In this document: one piece after another, positions 50,256 to 59,536 of the stretch | Layout: every line of letters begins with the position of its first letter | Position numbering within the stretch: the stretch's first letter is position 1 | DNA from: Starkeya sp. ORNL1 | GTDB taxonomy: Bacteria; Pseudomonadota; Alphaproteobacteria; Rhizobiales; Xanthobacteraceae | DNA length: 64,000 bases | Assembly: GCF_012971745.1 (NCBI RefSeq) | Contig: NZ_CP048834.1 | Location: 2,852,001 to 2,916,000, forward strand | Direction: 5' to 3' | Position numbers and translations under genes: made by a program | Notes under the pieces: generated by a model | Database searches by the model: none | Told to the model about the DNA's origin: nothing | Seen by the model: the letters and a program-made list of their open reading frames with translations, nothing else

Positions 50256-52771
50256 CAATGCTGCTCCGCCGAATTGAGACGAATGCAACGGGGCCGTTTC
50301 GACACCTCCGCAATCCAACCGTGATCGACGAGGACCTTTATTGCGTCCTCGGCCATATCCTTGCGGCGCACCTGAGCGGGGCCGCTGTTCATGATGGTGC
50401 GGAACGGAACGTCGCCCTTCTGCCTCCGGAGCCAGTCAAGAAGCGTTGATGCCAGCTCGAGGCGGGGGCTGACCTTGGTGATGCCCCGGAGACGGACAGC
50501 TTCCGTCACGTACCAGCCCATAATCTGTACTGCGCCGTACATAGCGGCTTCGTTGACCTCGTGGGCGCCGAGATCTCCAACGATCGTTAAAACACCGGCA
50601 ATGCGCGCGGCGTTCTCCGCGGCTTTCGTTGCAAATCCCTTGATTGAGCAAAGCGGACCCTCAAGGCCGCACTGAAACTCAATGTGATTGTAGAACTCCT
50701 TCCAAATCTCCGAGGCCTTACGACCGAGCGGGATAGGCCTTGGTGCGAGTTCATTGACAATGAACTGTGGAGGGAGGAGGGGCGGTTCGGCTTCCAGAAG
50801 TCTCAGTAGGTGCCCGCAGTAAGCTTGCACGGCAACATTCACTTCCGGCGGTGTGTCACGATAAGCGCGGCTGCCGGCTATGCTCTCAGGGGCAGCGACA
50901 AGGAAACGGGAGAGCAGCCCCTGATCGCGTAAGGCGGTATCGCCAAGGAATTCGGCACCCCCGCCTGGCTGGATCATAATATGCGCAGAAAGGCGCCGCC
51001 CGTAGAGAATCGAAATGCCATCGGCAGCCCGGATGCGCTTGATCGGCGTGCCGTCCCAAGCCTCCGACAACATCGCGGCCGTGCGGCGGCGATTTTCTTC
51101 GGACATCGAGTGACCACCGAGGAAGGTGCTCCCTTCCGCAGTAAAGATTCCCAGAGATCCACGAGAGCGGGGCATGTTTTTCGTGATGCCGTCTGCCGTC
51201 GCGTCCGCGAAAATCAAAGCCCCATAGAGCGGCTCTTCAGGCTCGGGGCCGAGGCCTGCTAGATTTTCACGGCGTTGATCGAGGCCGATCTTTCCATTGC
51301 TCTCGATTTTCTTTTTTTCTGCCGCCCATGCCGCGTACTCGACCTTCCACCGTGCCATTTCTTTGTCACGCGTTTGCTTCAGAGCGTGCTCCATCTTGAC
51401 GACAGGTTGCAGGGCCAGCCGGTCAGCGCCAGATTTGCGATCCCCGGACTCCGCGATCGTCAAGAAGAAGAGGGACAGCGGCTTGGTTTCCCCGTGCGGA
51501 AGCCGAACGTCCGCATGCGGCTGAGCGGCGAGCGCCGCGGCGGCAAGAACCGATTGTCCCGCCATCGCGGGGGGCACCTGAACCGCCGCAATAATGGCCC
51601 TTGCAGCCGGCGCCAGGACGGAGCCGAGCGCGTCAATCGGGAAGGGCTCTGACGTCTTCACAGTGGGCAAAAGTGGAAGGGGTTTCTCGGCAGGAACGAC
51701 AGGGGCAGCCGACATCTTCCTACCGGATACCCTCCGGTCTTCGTCGGCCATGATGATAGCCTCAGCCAAGGCATCACCCGCGACCGCCAACTCGATATCC
51801 TCGACTGTCGGTCCTCGGGGATTGGCAGCCCCGGCGGAGATCTGCCGCCTCACGACCTTGGCGATCTCGCCCGGCGTCCAGGGTCGTTTCGGAACGCCGT
51901 TGGCCATCTGCATGCCGGCCGCGACGAGTGCCTTCTCGGCTTCGGAGCGTTCGATCTCGCCCGAGCCGATTCTCTGTCCGATCTTGTATGCGGCTGAAGT
52001 AAGTGTGGAGTTCTGGTCTCCGGGCGGGCAGCCGGCGATCCGGTCGCATTCGGCAGCGAGAGCGGCCCGACCCCAGGCGGTAGTGCCCGCAGCGGCGATA
52101 TTGCTCGCTTGTAGCACCCACCGCTCATGCAATCGCTCCGGCTTGCTGCGGTAAGTTCTCGCGCCAACGAGGGGGCAGCACGCTTCCAGGAACGCCCTAA
52201 TCTGCTCTTCCGTAACAGCCGGCAAAGTATCACGATGAATAGAACTTAGATCTTCGGAGTCCCAGAAGTAAGGGGCACCCGACGGATGAATGCCATCGGC
52301 GACGAACTGCTGGCCGTGACCGAGAATCTCGACTTTGCCCAACGTGCCGGTCACGTGATCTTTGCTCGGTTCACCTTCGCAAGCGCGATATGGGATCAAG
52401 AGACGCGCGCTGTTTTCTCTGAAACGATACGGAGCCTGTCCGAGCGTGTCCCTTGCGAGGTTCCAAACAGCGTCGGCTGCCGGCTCGCCATCTACGTCCA
52501 CGTCGATTACGCGCAGCCCGTCGCAAAGGATGCCGGTGTTCAGCGCGTTGGCTGAAACTAAGGCGTCGGTACGAGCGGAAAGCGGAGGGTTGAGCCGCGC
52601 GCGCTTGGTCCACTCGCTGTCGGCGGGAATTTTCTCGTTGGTTTTCACAGGAACCGGACGAAATCCATGCTTCCACAGAGCTTGCCGGTAGGTCTTGACG
52701 CGAAGTGCGTCAGCACCATCGGATGAAAGGTCAACATTTGCTGACAATGAAGGCATAATATCAGGCGTCAT
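50255..52771 (-). CDS. Primase-polymerase / DUF3987 helicase-like replication protein
   Basis: 838 residues. The N-terminal region (about 25-200) has the bifunctional primase-polymerase pattern with the acidic motif RVIDVDVDG near residue 88. The middle and C-terminal part is DUF3987, with a Walker A-like ESGDRKSG near residue 440 and segments YGALIFADATADGI and FTAEGSTFLGGHS. Such proteins start replication of satellites, plasmids and prophages. It is the largest gene of the minus-strand satellite-like operon. Confidence 0.85.
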   Translation of the reverse strand: MTPDIMPSLSANVDLSSDGADALRVKTYRQALWKHGFRPVPVKTNEKIPADSEWTKRARLNPPLSARTDALVSANALNTGILCDGLRVIDVDVDGEPAADAVWNLARDTLGQAPYRFRENSARLLIPYRACEGEPSKDHVTGTLGKVEILGHGQQFVADGIHPSGAPYFWDSEDLSSIHRDTLPAVTEEQIRAFLEACCPLVGARTYRSKPERLHERWVLQASNIAAAGTTAWGRAALAAECDRIAGCPPGDQNSTLTSAAYKIGQRIGSGEIERSEAEKALVAAGMQMANGVPKRPWTPGEIAKVVRRQISAGAANPRGPTVEDIELAVAGDALAEAIIMADEDRRVSGRKMSAAPVVPAEKPLPLLPTVKTSEPFPIDALGSVLAPAARAIIAAVQVPPAMAGQSVLAAAALAAQPHADVRLPHGETKPLSLFFLTIAESGDRKSGADRLALQPVVKMEHALKQTRDKEMARWKVEYAAWAAEKKKIESNGKIGLDQRRENLAGLGPEPEEPLYGALIFADATADGITKNMPRSRGSLGIFTAEGSTFLGGHSMSEENRRRTAAMLSEAWDGTPIKRIRAADGISILYGRRLSAHIMIQPGGGAEFLGDTALRDQGLLSRFLVAAPESIAGSRAYRDTPPEVNVAVQAYCGHLLRLLEAEPPLLPPQFIVNELAPRPIPLGRKASEIWKEFYNHIEFQCGLEGPLCSIKGFATKAAENAARIAGVLTIVGDLGAHEVNEAAMYGAVQIMGWYVTEAVRLRGITKVSPRLELASTLLDWLRRQKGDVPFRTIMNSGPAQVRRKDMAEDAIKVLVDHGWIAEVSKRPRCIRLNSAEQH

Positions 52772-52823
52772 TTGAATTACTCACTCTCAACCGTGCCGAA
52801 CTTCTGGCTTTGGGGAGTAGTTA

Positions 52824-53342
52824 TTATTTTCCTGACTTAAAAATATGAGGACGAGTGCTTTGTAGTGCGCGAATGTCGACCATAAGGTTCCAGGCTCCCA
52901 CGTTCCAATCCGGCACAGGCGGCGCGATCCAGATGGCGGCGTTGCTGCTGTTCGCCCAGGCAATCGCAGCGCTTACGGCTTCAAGCCTTGCCAGTTCTCG
53001 GGACGCGTACACCAAATGGCCGCCTGCACTGAATGCCGTGGCGCGCCAGATGTCGTTAGTAATAGGTTCAACGCGGACGGTGTAGTCCGAGCGCTCGCCG
53101 TCTTCGTTTGGATCAATCCTGATCTCGCTAGGTGGGAGCGCGCCTCGTTCAAATAGGTCGAACAGGTATCCGGCAATTTTCTTCCTCTGGGCGCTGCCGA
53201 ACAAGTAACACCCCACATACTGGGTCGGCCCAATGTGGACGTCCCAGTTTTGGCTAGGGTCAGAGGATCTGATGACTTGAATAAACTCCACCCGCTCTCG
53301 ATAGATGGCGTGGAGTTCTTCAGATTGAAGGAGCCGTCCCAT
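52824..53342 (-). CDS. Hypothetical protein
   Basis: 172 residues from ATG 53342, which overlaps the upstream stop (TGATG). No recognised family. It has a strand-rich middle (YTVRVEPITNDIWRATAF) and an alanine-rich helix. Position within the satellite-like operon is its only functional hint. Confidence 0.5.
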   Translation of the reverse strand: MGRLLQSEELHAIYRERVEFIQVIRSSDPSQNWDVHIGPTQYVGCYLFGSAQRKKIAGYLFDLFERGALPPSEIRIDPNEDGERSDYTVRVEPITNDIWRATAFSAGGHLVYASRELARLEAVSAAIAWANSSNAAIWIAPPVPDWNVGAWNLMVDIRALQSTRPHIFKSGK

Positions 53343-53836
53343 CACGCGCACCGACCGGCAATGAGCGCGCGGACGCTATCCACCACGATCCGCCGACTCT
53401 TGCCGAGCTTTACGGAGGTCACCCGCCCGTCTCGGATCATCGATTGCGCAAGGGTCCGCGAGACCCCAAGAATGCGCATCATCTCGACGGTGCTGATCGT
53501 GGCTCGCCCATGGAACGGGTCCGCGAAGGGCGCCGCGATTGACGCGCGATTGGGATGCGACGGGGTTTTCGGTCCGCGTCCACTATTGGAGTCGGGTGCG
53601 TGGATGGTCATGTCGGCCTCTGAATTGCGAGGCCTGTCTTGCGCTTCGACGCAATACGGCCCCCGGTGAAATGGAGAGAGCTTGGTCGGCTTGCCGTTTG
53701 CCGTCCGCGGTGGACCGAGCTTCCGCGACACCCAGGTCGCGTGCTGGCGCAGTGCTTCATAGGCGGTGACGATCTCGCCCTCGCCGTCGTAGTGCTGGTA
53801 GTCCCGCCAGTTGAAATCGAACCCAAGATCAGCCAT
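53342..53836 (-). CDS. HTH DNA-binding (excisionase-like) protein
   Basis: 164 residues. The C-terminal 50 residues contain an excisionase-type HTH (ISTVEMMRILGVSRTLAQSMIRD) and end in VKLGKSRRIVVDSVRALI. The N-terminal part (WRDYQHYDGEGEIVTAYEAL) is unknown. Together with the next HTH protein it suggests control of replication or excision of the element. Confidence 0.7.
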   Translation of the reverse strand: MADLGFDFNWRDYQHYDGEGEIVTAYEALRQHATWVSRKLGPPRTANGKPTKLSPFHRGPYCVEAQDRPRNSEADMTIHAPDSNSGRGPKTPSHPNRASIAAPFADPFHGRATISTVEMMRILGVSRTLAQSMIRDGRVTSVKLGKSRRIVVDSVRALIAGRCA

Positions 53837-53901
53837 CAGAACGGCGCCCTATCTGCCTCGGGCGCGGGTACGCCCAGAACTGTTGCTGTCCGGACGCAGA
53901 G

Positions 53902-54165
53902 TCAACGCGCCCCGTTGGCGGCCGGAACGCGAACCGGCAGCGCCTTGATGAAGGCTTCCAGGTCAGCAACCAGAATCAGATTCTTTGTGCCAATCTTGCG
54001 GGCCGGAAGCGCTCCGGTCCGCATCGCCTCAAAAAGCGTCGTGCGGCCAATCCCGCTCACCTTGATGGCCTCGAAGACGGTTAGGAAAACCAACACGGGA
54101 ACCTCTATCGTTTCATCGTTCGGAAGCGCACCCGCGCGCCCTTCAACGTCCACAATGATTCGCAC
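53902..54165 (-). CDS. Small HTH (HTH_17-type) protein
   Basis: 87 residues with EAIKVSGIGRTTLFEAMRTG and ARKIGTKNLILVADLEAFIKAL, the excisionase/AlpA-type MerR-like HTH. It is the first gene of the minus-strand operon and a likely regulator of the satellite-like module. Confidence 0.7.
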   Translation of the reverse strand: MRIIVDVEGRAGALPNDETIEVPVLVFLTVFEAIKVSGIGRTTLFEAMRTGALPARKIGTKNLILVADLEAFIKALPVRVPAANGAR

Positions 54166-54527
54166 GGGATTTGCTTTCTAAAGCTTAAAATGGGTTTTCT
54201 TCCATTACTCTTCCGATGATTGAGATTACGTGGCTCGCCCACAATGTAAAAAAACCCACAGCTAATGTCGTGTTATTTCAACGTGTCGACGTTGATCCCA
54301 AACTGCGAAAGGGACGCATGGAAAATAGGTGGGGAAAACGTGGTCAGCTCGTCAATACACGCCGAAGTTCGCGATTCGCGCCGAATCGGTCGACCGAATC
54401 ACGCAAACTGCACAGGCCTCCTGGAGCTTCGAACTAGCAATTCCCTGCAGACCCGGGACATGGACATCGTCATCGATGTCAAATGGCGCAGAATATTGGC
54501 TCTGACGCAGATTTGGTGCAGCGTGGC
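54166..54527. other. Promoter-side gap of the satellite-like operon
   Basis: About 360 bp of lower GC (for example TTTCTAAAGCTTAAAATGGG at 54174) with no convincing gene. It probably holds the promoter and any operator or origin of the minus-strand operon. Confidence 0.35.
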
Positions 54528-54770
54528 TTAGGTGGGATCGATGAGGCGGGCCTGGAGCAGGTCGAGCTTTCCGCGGCCGTACATCTGGCGTTTGACGAAC
54601 TTGAGCTTTGTTATCTGACCTTCGGTCTGTCCGTTCGACGAGTGCGACGCGACGGCGGCGCGGACAGCGGCGATATCCCGGATGACGCCATTTGCGAACG
54701 TCACGACAAGGCTGGCGCGTGCCCGCTTGATCCAGGGGTCGAGATTGGCCTCGGCCTTGCGGCGGATCAT
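54528..54770 (-). pseudogene. ISL3-family transposase C-terminal remnant
   Basis: The fragment keeps the ISL3 transposase end: SSNGQTEGQITKLKFVKRQM followed by YGRGKLDLLQARLI. The N-terminal and catalytic part is missing, so it is a decayed insertion near the right boundary of the foreign DNA. Confidence 0.75.
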
Positions 54771-55651
54771 AAATTGGAAGGCCGCGATGATCTCGCGCGC
54801 GTCGATCAGCAGGGCACTCCTTCTTCTACAGCGGCGACGGTGACGGCCTCGCTCAACCGATCGTGGAGGAGCCGGGCGGTGTCATGCTCTATTTCACGGC
54901 CTCCACCCACCACGTCTCCGCGATACTGACGCGGCATAGTGGCAAGTCTACGCTCGTGCTGGCGCGCGAATGATCACTCGGCCGAGCAGCCGGGTGAGTA
55001 GCGTTGGCCACTCGCGAGGGTGAAACTGCGGGCAAGTCGGATGCTGTAATCCGATGACATAGCGAGCGACCCACAAAGCAGCGACCCGCCGCCCGGTCAG
55101 CCGGTCTATTACTGGCCGGACGGCCACGCTCCCGGGCCAATGGGCACGCGCAATGCCCCCGGCGATTGGGCACCCCACTACTGACCTTAGGGAGCATGCC
55201 AATAGATGCCTAGTCGTGGGTCATGCAAAGACACGAAGCGTGCCCACGCTTCGATGGGCCATTTCCTCAAAGTCAGCGACCTACTTCAATGCCGTCAGGG
55301 CTGACCGCGCTTACGTCGCTCGCCTTCCGATGCCATGTCACCCGCCTGTGCCTGCTGGCGGCTCCTTGATGCTTCGGCTTTATGGCCGGGCGAGAACACG
55401 CCCTCCATCTCGGACGGCTGGTGGATCATTCCGCCGGTCGTGAACGTGAGTTAAGCGGCTAAAGTGCCGGCCGCGCTTGATGCAGAGGTGCGATCGAGGG
55501 GCAATTATGCCCAGGGCCTGCTGATTTTCGGTAGGCCCTGAGGCCATCCCGATATCCTTCAGCGCCAACTCCAGCCAATGCCTGCCACCATAGACCCCGC
55601 AGCCGTGCGTAATGTGCCCACATGACCTTGCGAAACCCGTTGACCTTCCGG
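54771..55651. other. Gene-poor stretch beyond the ISL3 remnant
   Basis: About 880 bp. Open frames occur on both strands, including a 43-residue frame from ATG 54937 (minus), but none is recognisable. It probably holds further decayed mobile DNA. Confidence 0.35.
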
Positions 55652-56770
55652 CTATGTTGCGGATTTCCCATCAATGTAAAATCCCTTGGCGCGCCAACGG
55701 TTGACATACGACAGAGCCGGCTTTTCAAATAAAAGATGGTACAATACACCTCCCCCTAGACCTAGGGCGGTGCACACGGTCATGTTCACAAGCCAGTGAA
55801 GCTCAAAGCGAGCAATGATGTCAGATGTAATCGATATGACTGGACCGTGGATCAAATAGATCGCGTAGGAGGCATTGCCGAGAAGAAGCAGCCAACGAGA
55901 CACTGCAATAGACCCAGATATTTCGATGCGGACTAGACCCGCGATTACAATCGCCATGGCTACTCCAAACCATACTCGCGAAATTCCCTCGACTGCGAAG
56001 AAGCCGACGAGTCCGGCTATACCGACCACCAGCACAACACGCGCCCACACTAACGAGAGAGACCTGACCGTGACTGCCGCGATCATGCCGGCAACGAACT
56101 CGATGTTTATCGGAGCCAGAAACACATTAAGGGTCGCTTGCAGCGCTGGCGGCAAGGTGACCTCAGCTATGGTGATAGGCAGATAGTTGGTCATCCCGAT
56201 CAGGACTACCCAAGCAGCTATCAGCCATTGGAATCTCGGCGTGCAATATGAGAGCAAGAAGATTGCGTAGAACATTACTTCATGAATGAGGGTCCAGGCG
56301 ACCGAAAGTGCCGGCGCTGGCGGCCACTCGGCCGCGATCAACGTGAGGGAGGTGAAAAGACTCCAGTTTTTCTCGGCTCCAAGGCTTGGGAACGAGATGT
56401 AGAGAGCAATGATTGCCAAGACCAGCGGCAGGTATGGCACGTAAATTCGAGTGATTCGCCGCCATGCATATGACGAGGCGGCCGCCAGCCCTCGGCGATC
56501 GTTCGCGTGCGCATGCAGGATTATGAAGCCGCTTAGAACGAAGAAAAAATCGACTCCGAGTTCGCCCCAATCGAGAAATGTCCACCCCGGCGGACGTGCT
56601 TGGCCATGACTTTCGATCAATATGGCGGCGTGGAGAAGCAGGACACCCAACGCCGCTATAGCGCGACCACCTTGCAGAACGGTGATCTTCTCTCGCGTCC
56701 GCCTGGGAGCGGAGAGATGAGACCGTGAGACCCGCGTCTCCGGCGCTGGACCGGTGTTCCATTTTGGCAC
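55652..56770 (-). CDS. Acyltransferase family 3 (OafA/YrhL-type) membrane protein
   Basis: 372 residues with about ten membrane segments. The opening LQGGRAIAALGVLLLHAAIL carries the RxxA...H motif of the family, followed by GVDFFFVLSGFIILHAHANDRRG (FFVLSGF signature) and YAWRRITRIYVPYLPLV. Later blocks VAWTLIHEVMFYAIF and LGNASYAIYLIHGPV fit. These enzymes O-acylate polysaccharides or exopolysaccharide precursors at the membrane. Lower GC than the surroundings suggests transfer. Neighbours give no polysaccharide context. Confidence 0.9.
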   Translation of the reverse strand: MPKWNTGPAPETRVSRSHLSAPRRTREKITVLQGGRAIAALGVLLLHAAILIESHGQARPPGWTFLDWGELGVDFFFVLSGFIILHAHANDRRGLAAASSYAWRRITRIYVPYLPLVLAIIALYISFPSLGAEKNWSLFTSLTLIAAEWPPAPALSVAWTLIHEVMFYAIFLLSYCTPRFQWLIAAWVVLIGMTNYLPITIAEVTLPPALQATLNVFLAPINIEFVAGMIAAVTVRSLSLVWARVVLVVGIAGLVGFFAVEGISRVWFGVAMAIVIAGLVRIEISGSIAVSRWLLLLGNASYAIYLIHGPVISITSDIIARFELHWLVNMTVCTALGLGGGVLYHLLFEKPALSYVNRWRAKGFYIDGKSAT

Positions 56771-57077
56771 GGCCCGGTGCTCTTAGGAGAAAGTGCAAGC
56801 GGCTTCTTGACCGCTATCAAGTTCTGCGGGTTCCGCTGACGCGCCGAACCGCACCGGGTCAATCGGCAAGCTACGGGGCTCGGTGCGCGTGGAGCTGGGC
56901 AAGCATGATTGCAAGCGGCGGTGCGCGCGTCCTTGGTGGAAGCGGTCCTGACGCCCAGGCTTGGCGAAAAGCGATTAGGACGAAACAGTCATGGCGGCAT
57001 TAGGCTCTCAATGCCGCGGTTGATTCGTGGCCGTTCGCTCTGCGCGGACCGCCGGTGGCCGACGCGGGTGGAAGAGA
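56771..57077. other. Intergenic region between divergent genes
   Basis: About 307 bp between the divergent acyltransferase and the small protein gene. I see no gene or clear signal. Confidence 0.35.
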
Positions 57078-57260
57078 ATGAATTCACGTCGGCTTTTAAT
57101 TGTTTCAGCCGTGGCCACGCTCGGGCTGATCGCCGCCATTCTATACATGTCCGGCGCGATCCTCTCGACGAGCGAGGTAACTCTCCAGTGCCCGGGAGGT
57201 TATCATCCTGATTCGACTGGGAAAACCTGTGTGCGGCGGGGGTGGGCACCCGTCCAGTAA
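57078..57260 (+). CDS. Small membrane or exported protein
   Basis: 60 residues from ATG 57078 (GGAAGAG directly upstream). One hydrophobic N-terminal helix (LLIVSAVATLGLIAAILYM) is followed by a short segment with a CPGGYHPDSTGKTC cysteine pair. It is either anchored with the tail outside or exported. Family unknown. Confidence 0.5.
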   Translation: MNSRRLLIVSAVATLGLIAAILYMSGAILSTSEVTLQCPGGYHPDSTGKTCVRRGWAPVQ

Positions 57261-57403
57261 ACGCTCGGCATTAGGCCGAGATTCTCTGCATATTGCGGCG
57301 TGCGTCGGGGATTCTTTAGACCGTGACTACATTGAGTGAAAATTGAACACTCCAGCCCGGCAGCCGTTAGCGGTTTGGGGCTGATATATTTTGGTTGAAG
57401 TAG

Positions 57404-57634
57404 ATGGATCGAGCGGCAGTCATCTCTAAGTTGGAGCGCGTCGAGCGCCACATTTCTGAATGCTCCGTGCAGGTGGCGAAGCAGATTCGGTTGGCGCAAC
57501 AACTTTAACGCGACGGGCCGCGAGCTGAGCCGGCGCGGCGTGTGCTCCAATCATTGGAAAAATCGCTGTTGACGTATGAAGAGGACCGCAGCCGGCTCCT
57601 GAGAGAGTTGGAACGCATGAAGGGCCAAGCCTGA
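57404..57634 (+). pseudogene. Small helical protein gene with an in-frame stop
   Basis: ATG 57404 opens MDRAAVISKLERVERHISEC and reaches TAA at 57506-57508. The same phase continues without a break: LQSLEKSLLTYEEDRSRLL, ending at TGA 57634. The whole frame of 76 codons with one stop matches the short, coiled, Glu/Arg-rich hypothetical proteins common in rhizobia. A single base change (GAA to TAA) would explain it. Confidence 0.6.
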
Positions 57635-57694
57635 TACGCTTTGACGCGCCGGGCCGCCTTGCTCGCCGCTCGACCGGCCGATACTGCCAATCTC

Positions 57695-59035
57695 ATGAGG
57701 TTTAGCAAAGTCAGGGAATTCAGGCTCGGCAGCCGGCTGCCCTGGCGCGCCGATTTCAGGCGCGCGCGTATCCTCTGGTCGTCGCGGCTGCTATGGCGAA
57801 GGCGCAGAGTGTTCCTGCTGGGCGCGGTGGCAGTGGGCCTGGTCTCGATCGGCTTCGCCTATGTCGCTGATGCCGCGCAGGATTATTACCACCGCCTGTT
57901 TGCCTGGAACGCGTACGCGCTGCTCCTGATCACGCCGGCCACCTTCGCGCTGTTCGCATATGCGACCAAGCGCTGGTTCGATGGCGCGCAGGGCAGCGGC
58001 ATACCGCAGGCCATCGCGGCGCGGCGTCACAACGGAGGCGCCCTTGCCGCCAAGTTGCTCGCACCGCGTGTGACCATTGCCAAGATCCTCATGACGACGC
58101 TCGCAATTGCTGCCGGCGCCTCGATCGGCCGCGAGGGGCCGACCGTGCAGATCGGCGCCTCCATCATGTTCCTGGTTGGCTCCTATGCCGGTATTGGCCG
58201 CCAGCCCGGACTGATCCTTGCCGGCTCGGCAGCGGGCATTGCCGGCGCGTTCAATGCGCCGCTGGCCGGCGTACTGTTCGCCATCGAGGAGATGGCGCAA
58301 TCCTATGACCGGCGGCTTTCCAGTCTCGTCGTCGCCGCCGTGGTGATTTCCGGCATCACCACGCTGTTGCTGGTCGGCGACTATAACTATTTCGGCAGCG
58401 TTGACGGCACCGCCAAAGGCTGGAGCCTGTGGATCGCCGTCGTCCTGTGCGCGCTCATCGGTGGGGCGATGGGGGCGGTGTTCTCGCGGCTTCTGGTGTT
58501 CCTCTCCATGGCGCCGCTGCGCTGGCTGGGCTGGATGCGCGCCCGCCCTTTGCTCACCGGCGCGGTGTGCGGCCTGATCGTCGCGGTGCTTGCCATTGCG
58601 ACCGGCGGCTTTGCCGGCGGCAGCGCCTATGCCGAGGCGAAGCTGCTGCTTCAGGGCGGCGCCGACCAGCCCTGGTGGTACGTCCCGGCCAAGCTGGCGG
58701 CGACCGTGCTGTCCTCGGCGAGTGGCATACCGGGCGGGCTGTTCTCGCCCTCGCTCTCGATCGGCGCCAGCCTGGGGGGCAATCTCGGCCATCTTTTGCC
58801 GGAGGTCGATGTCGGCGCGGTGGCGCTGCTCGGCATGGCTGGCTATTTCGCCGCCGTGGTGCAAGCGCCACTCACCGCTTTCATTATCGTGCTGGAGATG
58901 ACCGACGATGCCGGGATGACGGTGCCGCTGATGGCGGTGACCCTGCTCGCTGCCGGCCTGTCGCGGCTGATCACGCCGGAGCCGCTCTATCACGCGCTGT
59001 CGTATGGGTTCGAAGCCCGTAAGCATGTGGCGTGA
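57695..59035 (+). CDS. ClC-family chloride channel/transporter
   Basis: About 446 residues from ATG 57695 (an in-frame TTG/ACG region lies upstream to 57641). All three anion-selectivity signatures are present: GSGIPQ near residue 108, GREGPTVQIG with the gating glutamate near residue 147, and GGLFSPSLSIG in the C-terminal half. The protein is polytopic and lacks CBS domains. It conducts or exchanges Cl-/H+ in the inner membrane. It stands alone; neighbours are unrelated. Confidence 0.93.
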   Translation: MRFSKVREFRLGSRLPWRADFRRARILWSSRLLWRRRRVFLLGAVAVGLVSIGFAYVADAAQDYYHRLFAWNAYALLLITPATFALFAYATKRWFDGAQGSGIPQAIAARRHNGGALAAKLLAPRVTIAKILMTTLAIAAGASIGREGPTVQIGASIMFLVGSYAGIGRQPGLILAGSAAGIAGAFNAPLAGVLFAIEEMAQSYDRRLSSLVVAAVVISGITTLLLVGDYNYFGSVDGTAKGWSLWIAVVLCALIGGAMGAVFSRLLVFLSMAPLRWLGWMRARPLLTGAVCGLIVAVLAIATGGFAGGSAYAEAKLLLQGGADQPWWYVPAKLAATVLSSASGIPGGLFSPSLSIGASLGGNLGHLLPEVDVGAVALLGMAGYFAAVVQAPLTAFIIVLEMTDDAGMTVPLMAVTLLAAGLSRLITPEPLYHALSYGFEARKHVA

Positions 59036-59084
59036 TCATTCCACCTACGATGTGGTTGACCTCGCGCCAAACCAGGCGCGGCGC

Positions 59085-59282
59085 CTACATGAACAAGCGC
59101 CCAAGGCCATTGCACACGAGAACGAAACCGCTGAAGCCGGAAAAGACGATGACAAGTGCGTAGGTGGCCTGGCGCCACTCCGTCGCCAAAAATTTCACCT
59201 GCACTCCCGACTTCTTCGCTCTGCCGAGGATTACCAGCGCAAACGCGAACCCTATGAGTGCGAGACCAACAAGTGTTGTCAT
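59085..59282 (-). CDS. Small two-helix membrane protein
   Basis: 65 residues from ATG 59282 (GGAGG 11 bp upstream). Two membrane helices, LVGLALIGFAFALVILG and TYALVIVFSGFSGFVLVC, are separated by a basic loop. Unknown family. It converges with the ClC gene. Confidence 0.55.
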   Translation of the reverse strand: MTTLVGLALIGFAFALVILGRAKKSGVQVKFLATEWRQATYALVIVFSGFSGFVLVCNGLGRLFM

Positions 59283-59536
59283 GAAAGCATCCTCCACCCT
59301 GATTGACGCATGGATAACTGGCGCTGGCAACTAAAGCGGGCGTCGCGAGAAAACGATGCAATTGCACCGTGGGATTGTCGTTCGTCAGAGCCGCGGCCGA
59401 AGCGTCGCTTGGCTCTATTGCTGGCCGCAGTTGACGTAGCGAGCATCGCATCGCCCTATGCCGTCGGGCGCATGAGGGAGCATTGAATGACATTGCCAGC
59501 GATTGGTCGCCGTCTCATCGCCTTTCGTTAGGCTCG

